Assembly: GCA_001919995.1 (NCBI GenBank)
Contig: MNIY01000126.1
Coordinates: 1-11,330, forward strand
DNA: 11,330 nt
Direction: 5' to 3'
Source: Ktedonobacter sp. 13_1_20CM_4_53_11
GTDB taxonomy: Bacteria > Chloroflexota > Ktedonobacteria > Ktedonobacterales > Ktedonobacteraceae
Below, piece by piece: positions 6,921 to 11,330 of the stretch; the stretch's first letter is position 1; each line of letters starts with the position of its first letter. The notes under the pieces were generated by a model. That model did no database searches. It was not told the DNA's origin and saw only the letters and a list, made by a program, of their open reading frames with translations. The position numbers were made by a program, and so were the translations under genes.

Positions 6921-7930
6921 CTCAACCACTCCGCCTGACGGATACCACACTACGCGATGGCTCACATGCTATCCACTACAGTTATACGATTGAGCAGGTC
7001 CATACGATTGTCAACGGACTGGACGAGGCGGGTATTCCGGTGATCGAGGCGAGCCATGGTGCCGGGCTGGCAGGCTCTACTATCCAGCAGGGGTTTTCGA
7101 CGATCCCTGAGTTCGATTTGCTTGCAGAGGCACTGCATACTGCGAAACGAGCGAAAATTGCTGTACTCCTGGTACCCGGCATTGGTACCACCAAAGAGTT
7201 GCTGCGTGCTGCCGCTATGGGCTTGCATATTGTGCGTATCGCCGTCCACTGTACCGAGGCAGACATCTCACAACAACACTTCGAGAGTGCGAAGAAGGCA
7301 GGGTTGGAAGCCGTCGGGTTCTTGATGATGGCGCACAGCCAGCCTCCAGTCGTCTTAGCTGAGCAGGCTAAATTGATGGAATCCTACGGGGCAGATAGTG
7401 TGTATGTGGTCGATTCAGCCGGAGCCATGTTGCCGCACGAAGCAGCGGCACGAGTCAAAGCTCTATGCGAGGCAATTTCTATCCCGGTCGGCTTTCACGC
7501 ACATAACAACCTGGGCGTCGCGGTCGGCAATACGCTGGCGGCTATTGAGGCTGGCGCAAGCCAGATAGACGGAACACTGCGCTCCCTGGGTGCCGGGGCG
7601 GGCAATGCTCCAACGGAAGTGCTCGTGGCTGCACTGAAAAAGCTCGGATTGGCGCCTGATTACGACCTCTTCCAACTCGCAGACCTGGCCGAGGAGGTGG
7701 TGGCTCCACTGAGGCCCTCCCAGATGATTATTGACCGCGATTCGCTCGTCCTCGGATACGCTGGGGTCTATTCCAGCTTCCTGCTGCATGCACGTCATGC
7801 CGCCGAAAAGTTCGGACTCGACCCACGAGAAATCCTGATTGAGATGGGGCAGCGACAGGCGATTGCCGGGCAGGAGGATTGGCTGCTTGATGTGGCGGTG
7901 GAGCTAGCACAAAAAAGGAAAGCCAGATGA
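6917..7930 (+). CDS. dmpG: 4-Hydroxy-2-oxovalerate aldolase, DmpG/MhpE type
   Basis: Class II metal-dependent aldolase of the HMG-CoA lyase-like TIM-barrel family that splits 4-hydroxy-2-oxovalerate to pyruvate and acetaldehyde. The start at 6917 overlaps the upstream stop (ATGA) and follows AGGAGAGGAAG; it gives 337 residues, the normal length. The N-terminal signature [14 protein letters not shown] holds Arg13, Asp14 and His17 (counterparts of catalytic Arg17, Asp18 and His21 of DmpG). GFHAHNNLG holds metal ligands His194 and His196. IEASHGAGL is the substrate-loop region. The C-terminal part, [24 protein letters not shown], matches the DmpF-contact domain. It ends in an ATGA overlap with the next gene. 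Carbon leaves here as pyruvate, and acetaldehyde passes to the dehydrogenase. Confidence 0.96.
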   Translation: MTQPLRLTDTTLRDGSHAIHYSYTIEQVHTIVNGLDEAGIPVIEASHGAGLAGSTIQQGFSTIPEFDLLAEALHTAKRAKIAVLLVPGIGTTKELLRAAAMGLHIVRIAVHCTEADISQQHFESAKKAGLEAVGFLMMAHSQPPVVLAEQAKLMESYGADSVYVVDSAGAMLPHEAAARVKALCEAISIPVGFHAHNNLGVAVGNTLAAIEAGASQIDGTLRSLGAGAGNAPTEVLVAALKKLGLAPDYDLFQLADLAEEVVAPLRPSQMIIDRDSLVLGYAGVYSSFLLHARHAAEKFGLDPREILIEMGQRQAIAGQEDWLLDVAVELAQKRKAR

Positions 7931-8658
7931 AGCTGAGTCAATCTGAACAGCGCTTGCTCATATATGTACAGGAGGCGCGAAGGGGCCGACAAAAAATATT
8001 GCCGCAGGCGGAGGCACTGGGGGTAGACCTCGACGGCGCTTATCGCATACAAGCTCTACTAGGAGAGAAGCGGGAACTACGAGGGTATAAATTAGGCGTC
8101 ACCAGTCCCGCCAAACAGGCCCAGATGGGCATTAAGTCGCCCACCTATGGTCGCGTCTATGCCGAGATGCTCCTGAACAGTCCAGTACATTTGAGCCAGT
8201 TCATCCAACCGAGGATGGAGCCGGAGCTGGCAGTGGTGATGCGTGATGATTTGCCCGCACACGTGTCGCCAGAAGCGGCACGATTGGCAGTGGGGGGTAT
8301 CTTTTTAGGAGTAGACTTTTTGGACAGCATCTGGGAAGGATATCGCTTCAGTATTGCCGACGTTGTAGCTGATAATACGTCTGGTGGTGGTTTTCTGCTA
8401 GGTGAGCAACGGTTCCGAGAACCTGTAACTGGGCAGCTTCGTCTTTCTATGGATGGGGAGTTGCTCACCGAGGGTCCGGTAGAGTCTTTGGGAGATATGG
8501 GGGAAAGACTCAGCTGGTTGTCCGGAGAGGTCGGTGGGTTGCAAGCAGGGCAGGTGATCTTTCTGGGTTCGCCAGCCGCTGCTGTACCTGCCAAGCCAGG
8601 TACACTCGAACTTCGTGGTCCTCAGGAGAGTGTATTGACTGCACGAGTCAAGGAGTAA
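7927..8658 (+). CDS. dmpH: 4-Oxalocrotonate decarboxylase-like protein (FAH superfamily)
   Basis: Likely decarboxylates 2-oxo-3-hexenedioate (4-oxalocrotonate) to 2-oxopent-4-enoate, with a divalent metal, as a partner of the hydratase. It has 243 residues, about 20 fewer than typical XylI/DmpH. Signatures: [17 protein letters not shown] (about 53-69), [12 protein letters not shown] with Glu98 and Glu100, and [31 protein letters not shown]. The third metal ligand, usually Glu (Glu141 in the hydratase here), appears to be Asp130. The gene starts within the aldolase stop (ATGA 7927-7930), so translation is probably coupled. An alternative is a second hydratase; the need for a decarboxylase between tautomerase and hydratase and the sequence style favour decarboxylase. 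The exact role is inferred from context. Confidence 0.78.
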   Translation: MKLSQSEQRLLIYVQEARRGRQKILPQAEALGVDLDGAYRIQALLGEKRELRGYKLGVTSPAKQAQMGIKSPTYGRVYAEMLLNSPVHLSQFIQPRMEPELAVVMRDDLPAHVSPEAARLAVGGIFLGVDFLDSIWEGYRFSIADVVADNTSGGGFLLGEQRFREPVTGQLRLSMDGELLTEGPVESLGDMGERLSWLSGEVGGLQAGQVIFLGSPAAAVPAKPGTLELRGPQESVLTARVKE

Positions 8659-8683
8659 GTAAGTAATAGGAAGGATATTTTTA

Positions 8684-8869
8684 TGCGAGGCGGAGGCGAA
8701 GAGGCAGGTTATGGAACTGCTGGAGCGTTTTGGATGGCCCGATGAAGACATACTTGACCTTGGGGATATCTCTCATTCCAGAGGGACAGAAATGTATATG
8801 CCGCTCTGGATACGAATCTGGGCAGCAGTCGGCACCAATTATTTCAATATGAGGATCGTCAAATCCTGA
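8684..8869 (+). pseudogene. Remnant of an F420-reductase-like NAD(P)-binding protein gene (C-terminus only)
   Basis: The frame is open from about 8663 (after TAA 8660-8662) to TGA 8867-8869 and reads CEAEAKRQVMELLERFGWP followed by GDISHSRGTEMYMPLW and a terminal NMRIVKS. This resembles the last part of the NADPH-dependent F420 reductase-like oxidoreductases, whose ends commonly read ...LLxxFGWPxxDLGDIxxARGxEMYLPLWLRL. The Rossmann N-terminal part is absent; the decarboxylase gene ends just upstream at 8658. The first in-frame ATG is 8711 (52 codons) without a good ribosome binding site. An ATG at 8683 with a good GGAAGG site is in another frame and stops at 8743-8745. I read it as debris of a deletion or insertion. 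The family call is from memory of the motif. Confidence 0.55.
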
Positions 8870-8923
8870 CAACGAGCGTTGTATCAGGAACCAGAATGAG
8901 TGAAAAGAAGAGAGGCACCGCGT

Positions 8924-9211
8924 ATGGCAGCTTATTTTATTAGTGATATCGTCGTAACTGACCCGGAGGGCATCAAAGAATATCAGCAGCGTGTAGGCGC
9001 AAGCCTTGAGCTTTACGGAGGAAAATTCCTGGTGCGAGGGGGAACCTTTGAGGTACTGGAAGGCGATTGGCACCCACATCGACTGATCCTCCTGGAGTTT
9101 GAAAGCGTGGAACAGGCGAAGCGCTGGTACAATTCAGCCGAGTACGCATCTGTAAAAGGCATCCGCCATAGGACAGCAAACACTGATTTTGTCCTGGTAC
9201 AGGGCCTCTAG
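8924..9211 (+). CDS. DUF1330 family protein
   Basis: A 95-residue protein of the DUF1330 family, predicted small dimeric alpha/beta (ferredoxin-like) barrel in the cytoplasm. Family features are the start MAAYFISDIVVTDPEGIKEYQQ, the glycine-rich YGGKFLVRGG, and EGDWHPHRLILLEFESVEQAKRWYNSAEY. The start at 8924 is preceded by GAGAGG (8910-8915); an in-frame GTG at 8900 would add eight residues without a good site. Its function is unknown. It sits between the gene remnant and the tautomerases and is followed closely by them, so it is probably co-transcribed and may serve the pathway, but nothing in its sequence shows catalysis. Confidence 0.85.
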   Translation: MAAYFISDIVVTDPEGIKEYQQRVGASLELYGGKFLVRGGTFEVLEGDWHPHRLILLEFESVEQAKRWYNSAEYASVKGIRHRTANTDFVLVQGL

Positions 9212-9261
9212 TTCTATTGGAGGTAATTCAATTGAGCAACGCTCAAGAAAGAGGTGGATCG

Positions 9262-9468
9262 ATGCTTGTCTTGAAAATAACAATGATGCGAGGTCGCACG
9301 CCTGAACAAAAGGAAGCGCTCATCGCGCAGCTTTCGCAAGCAGCGGCCAAACACTTGGATTGGCCGCTTGAGGAGGTACGAGTGGCGATCTACGAAATTG
9401 GAGAGTATGAATGGGGAATCGGCGGTCGCTCAGTTGCCGCTCGACGGAACGACGCACGGAGCCATTAA
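9262..9468 (+). CDS. 4-Oxalocrotonate tautomerase-family subunit lacking Pro1
   Basis: A 68-residue 4-OT-like protein. Tautomerases of this family use the N-terminal proline exposed after Met removal as the general base; here the second codon is CTT (Leu), one base from CCT (Pro). The rest fits the family well: MRGRTPEQKEAL (Arg at the Arg11 position), VRVAIYE (Arg39 region) and WGIGG, with Trp where 4-OT has Phe50. ATG 9262 has GAGGTGG (9251-9257) upstream. An in-frame TTG at 9232 with a stronger GGAGGT (9219-9224) would add ten residues and equally lacks an N-terminal Pro. It is followed by a second tautomerase gene, so the two may form a hetero-hexamer in which this is the non-catalytic or supporting chain. 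A sequencing error in the CTT codon is possible. Confidence 0.8.
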   Translation: MLVLKITMMRGRTPEQKEALIAQLSQAAAKHLDWPLEEVRVAIYEIGEYEWGIGGRSVAARRNDARSH

Positions 9469-9516
9469 ACTCGGACAGGTCGTCGATGAACACCCATTAC
9501 GAAGGAGAAATGACTC

Positions 9517-9723
9517 ATGCCAATGTTTGAAGTGCTCTACGTGAGAGAGGAACCTTTTCAGCACGAGCAAAAACGGGCTTTTACTCGTGAAGCCGTGGCA
9601 ATTATACAAGATGTACTCAAGGTCAGACGTGAGCAAATTCGCCTGGTCTTTGAGCATGTTGCATCTGAGAACGGCCACGTAGCCCTGCTGAGGGAAGAAG
9701 ATGAGGCAGCCAAACATGCCTGA
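9517..9723 (+). CDS. 4-Oxalocrotonate tautomerase-family subunit with Pro1
   Basis: A 68-residue tautomerase-superfamily protein starting MPMFEVLYVREEPF, so the catalytic N-terminal proline is present after Met removal. Further family-like parts are QHEQKRAFTREAVAIIQDVL and REQIRLVFEHV. The usual GRTxEQK loop is replaced by REEPFQHEQK, and the C-terminal GIGG motif is missing, so it diverges from classic 4-OT and resembles one chain of hetero-hexameric members. ATG 9517 follows AAGGAGA (9502-9508). It lies 48 bp after the Pro-less tautomerase and 31 bp before the aldehyde dehydrogenase that makes its likely substrate, 2-hydroxymuconate. Partnership with the preceding gene is inferred. Confidence 0.78.
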   Translation: MPMFEVLYVREEPFQHEQKRAFTREAVAIIQDVLKVRREQIRLVFEHVASENGHVALLREEDEAAKHA

Positions 9724-9754
9724 AGCAGTAGTTGAGAAAGGATGAGGAGTTTCT

Positions 9755-11227
9755 ATGGATCATATCCTTGTGGAAGGCGTGTGTGTCTCCCCTGACCACT
9801 ATATCGGAGGAGAGCGTATCACTTCAAGTGCTACATTTGAGGATATTAGTCCCATTGATGAGACCTTGATGGGCTCTGTCGCAGCTGGTGGTCCTGCGGA
9901 GGTAGAAGCGGCAGTCGTGGCGGCGCAGAAAGCGTTTCCCGCCTGGGCTGCTCTTGGTCCGCAAGGCCGAGGCCAGCACTTGCGTCGTCTGGCTGACGTC
10001 ATCGAGTCACATACTGAAGAGCTTGCGATTGTTGAGACCAGAGATAATGGTTCGCTCTTCAAGACGAATCGTGAGAGCATGGTCAATCGTAGCGCTCGCA
10101 ACTTCCGCTACTTCGCGGAAGTTGCGGAGCGTCTGCATGGTGATATGTGGAATTCTGATGCCGATCATACCCGGACGCAGAATCGTGTGCTGTACCACTC
10201 TGCTGGTGTGACAGCCATCGTGACGCCCTGGAATGGACCCCTGATGTTGGCGACGTGGAGAGTGGGGCCAGCACTAGCCGCGGGCAACACCGTTGTGCTC
10301 AAGCCCCCTGAGTGGGCTCCGCTTACCTGTTCTCTGCTGGCCGATTATGCGCAAGAGGCTGGCCTTCCACCAGGAGTCCTCAATATTGTCCAGGGCCTGG
10401 GCAAGGATGCTGGGGCCTCGCTGGTGGCTCACCCAGGCGTCAGACGCATCGCGTTTACCGGTTCACCTGCGACTGCGAGAAGCATTGGCAGAGCGGCAGC
10501 AGAAAATATTACTCCTGTGGGCTTCGAACTGGGTGGCAAATCGCCATTTGTGATCTTTGCCGACGCGGACATAGAGCAGGCGGTGGCAACAGCGCTGCGC
10601 CAGTACTTTAATGCTGGACAGTTCTGCCTTGCCGGAACGCGCCTCTTCGTGCAGCGATCCATCGCCCATCAGTTTCTGGAATGCATGAGCGCGGAAGCCC
10701 GCAAGATCGTCCTTGGGGATCCACGCCAGCCTGAGACAGCGGTGGGGCCTTTGATTACCAGAGTTCACCTGGAGCGTGTCCAAGGCTTTGTGCAGCGTGC
10801 CAAGCAAGATGGAGCCAAAGTCGTGTATGGTGGCGGTGTTTCGGAGCGCCTGGGTGGCCTCTACTTTGAGCCAACCCTCTTTGTAGATGCTCCAACCGGT
10901 TCAGAGATCCTCACACGTGAGGTTTTTGGTCCCGTCCTGACTTTCCAAACCTTCGAAACGGAAGAAGAGGCGATTGCGTTGAGTAATGATACCGATTATG
11001 GGCTAGCAGCAATCGTCTTTACTGGCAATGAGCAGCGAGCACAGCGGGTCAGTGCCGCTCTGAACGCGGGTACGGTTTGGGTGAATTGCTATTACATTCG
11101 CGACCTTGGCACTCCATTCGGAGGTAATAAGCTCTCAGGCATCGGGCGTGAAGGCGGATTATGGAGCTTTGAGTTTTATTGTGATGTCCAGACGATCTGT
11201 CATCGTTTGGGAACATTTCAGGGGTAG
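9755..11227 (+). CDS. dmpC: 2-Hydroxymuconic semialdehyde dehydrogenase (ALDH family)
   Basis: NAD(P)+-dependent aldehyde dehydrogenase of 490 residues, usual for the family, here most likely oxidising 2-hydroxymuconic semialdehyde to 2-hydroxymuconate. All catalytic elements are present: Asn160 in TPWNGPLML, the nucleotide-binding FTGSPATARSIGRAAA, general base Glu258 in ELGGKSPF, nucleophile Cys291 in NAGQFCLAGTR, and Glu389 in EVFGPVL. The start at 9755 has GAGGAG (9744-9749) five bases upstream. The N-terminus carries a short extension before YIGGERI. Substrate assignment rests on position: it follows two tautomerases in a meta-cleavage cluster that otherwise lacks this step. 5-Carboxymethyl-2-hydroxymuconic semialdehyde dehydrogenase (HpaE) or a betaine-aldehyde type enzyme would look similar. 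Confidence 0.88.
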   Translation: MDHILVEGVCVSPDHYIGGERITSSATFEDISPIDETLMGSVAAGGPAEVEAAVVAAQKAFPAWAALGPQGRGQHLRRLADVIESHTEELAIVETRDNGSLFKTNRESMVNRSARNFRYFAEVAERLHGDMWNSDADHTRTQNRVLYHSAGVTAIVTPWNGPLMLATWRVGPALAAGNTVVLKPPEWAPLTCSLLADYAQEAGLPPGVLNIVQGLGKDAGASLVAHPGVRRIAFTGSPATARSIGRAAAENITPVGFELGGKSPFVIFADADIEQAVATALRQYFNAGQFCLAGTRLFVQRSIAHQFLECMSAEARKIVLGDPRQPETAVGPLITRVHLERVQGFVQRAKQDGAKVVYGGGVSERLGGLYFEPTLFVDAPTGSEILTREVFGPVLTFQTFETEEEAIALSNDTDYGLAAIVFTGNEQRAQRVSAALNAGTVWVNCYYIRDLGTPFGGNKLSGIGREGGLWSFEFYCDVQTICHRLGTFQG

Positions 11228-11262
11228 GCAAGGATGAAAAGGTATGGCACAACAAGGAGAGA

Positions 11263-11319
11263 ATGAAAGCTATTCGTGTCCATCACGCGGGTGGGCCACG
11301 AGTGCTTCAGGTCGATTGA
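11263..11319 (+). pseudogene. Start of an MDR-type zinc/quinone oxidoreductase gene, stopped after 18 codons
   Basis: ATG 11263 follows AAGGAGA (11254-11260) and reads MKAIRVHHAGGPRVLQVD, the typical N-terminus of medium-chain dehydrogenase/reductase proteins such as quinone oxidoreductase or zinc-type alcohol dehydrogenase. TGA at 11317-11319 ends the frame, and only 11 bases remain in the window. It may be a broken gene, a one-base frameshift (removing one T of GATTGA restores the frame to the window end), or a sequence error near a contig end. Its role in the cluster is unknown. Confidence 0.5.
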
Positions 11320-11330
11320 GATGATATGTA

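Noticed and set aside
7175..7190. Repeated GGTACC palindromes inside the aldolase gene
   Set aside because: They fall in conserved coding sequence (the LVPGIGTT segment) and are explained by codon choice.
9469..9516. Alternative-frame peptide running from the end of the first tautomerase (HGAIKLGQVVDEHPLRR)
   Set aside because: It looks protein-like by eye but has no start or ribosome binding site and I cannot match it to a family; probably chance.
11234..11266. 10-codon ORF whose TGA overlaps the ATG of the MDR gene
   Set aside because: Too short, no clear ribosome binding site; the ATGA overlap is easily produced by chance.
1..11330. CRISPR arrays, tRNA or rRNA genes, insertion sequence ends
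   Set aside because: Scanning by eye found no regularly spaced repeats, cloverleaf-like genes, transposase motifs or terminal inverted repeats.

Overview
The window is almost entirely one plus-strand catabolic cluster for an aromatic compound that is hydroxylated to a catechol and then degraded by meta-cleavage through the 4-oxalocrotonate branch. It looks bacterial: genes are tightly packed, purine-rich ribosome binding sites precede nearly every start, ATGA overlaps join three consecutive genes, and GC is moderate (judged by eye, not computed). I cannot assign the taxon firmly. The pair of adjacent small tautomerase genes recalls the hetero-hexameric 4-oxalocrotonate tautomerase described from Chloroflexus aurantiacus, and the overall character would suit a Chloroflexota (for example Ktedonobacteria-like) or actinobacterial soil organism; this is inference.

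Layout. 1-205: promoter and inverted repeat ahead of an IclR-type regulator (206-985). 986-1222: a 237-bp regulatory gap with a 12-bp perfect palindrome overlapping a candidate promoter. 1223-2794: HpaB/PheA-type flavin-dependent aromatic hydroxylase. 2852-3979: a two-part protein, flavin reductase fused to a complete GntR/FCD regulator. 4079-5047: type I extradiol (catechol 2,3-) dioxygenase. 5099-5893: 2-oxopent-4-enoate hydratase. After a 112-bp gap holding a strong hairpin come acylating acetaldehyde dehydrogenase (6006-6920), 4-hydroxy-2-oxovalerate aldolase (6917-7930) and a 4-oxalocrotonate decarboxylase-like protein (7927-8658), translationally coupled. 8659-8923 holds a gene remnant. 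Then a DUF1330 protein (8924-9211), two 4-OT-family tautomerases (9262-9468, 9517-9723) and 2-hydroxymuconic semialdehyde dehydrogenase (9755-11227). The window ends in the start of an MDR-type oxidoreductase gene that is interrupted by a stop after 18 codons.

How it works together. The reductase half supplies reduced flavin to the hydroxylase, which turns a phenol into a catechol. The dioxygenase opens the ring to a 2-hydroxymuconic semialdehyde, the aldehyde dehydrogenase oxidises it to 2-hydroxymuconate (4-oxalocrotonate enol), a tautomerase ketonises it, and the decarboxylase gives 2-oxopent-4-enoate. The hydratase makes 4-hydroxy-2-oxovalerate, and the aldolase/acetaldehyde dehydrogenase pair yields pyruvate and acetyl-CoA. 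Every step is present. No XylF/DmpD-type hydrolase is seen, so the pathway is committed to the oxidative branch. Use of the DmpF/DmpG end rather than the HpaE-I route argues for phenol or a simple phenol as substrate, not 4-hydroxyphenylacetate, although the hydroxylase family alone cannot decide this.

The most unusual points are the enzyme-regulator fusion, a tautomerase with Leu instead of the catalytic Pro1 beside one that keeps it, the decayed gene fragment in the middle of the operon, and two mRNA hairpins without U-tracts at gene junctions.
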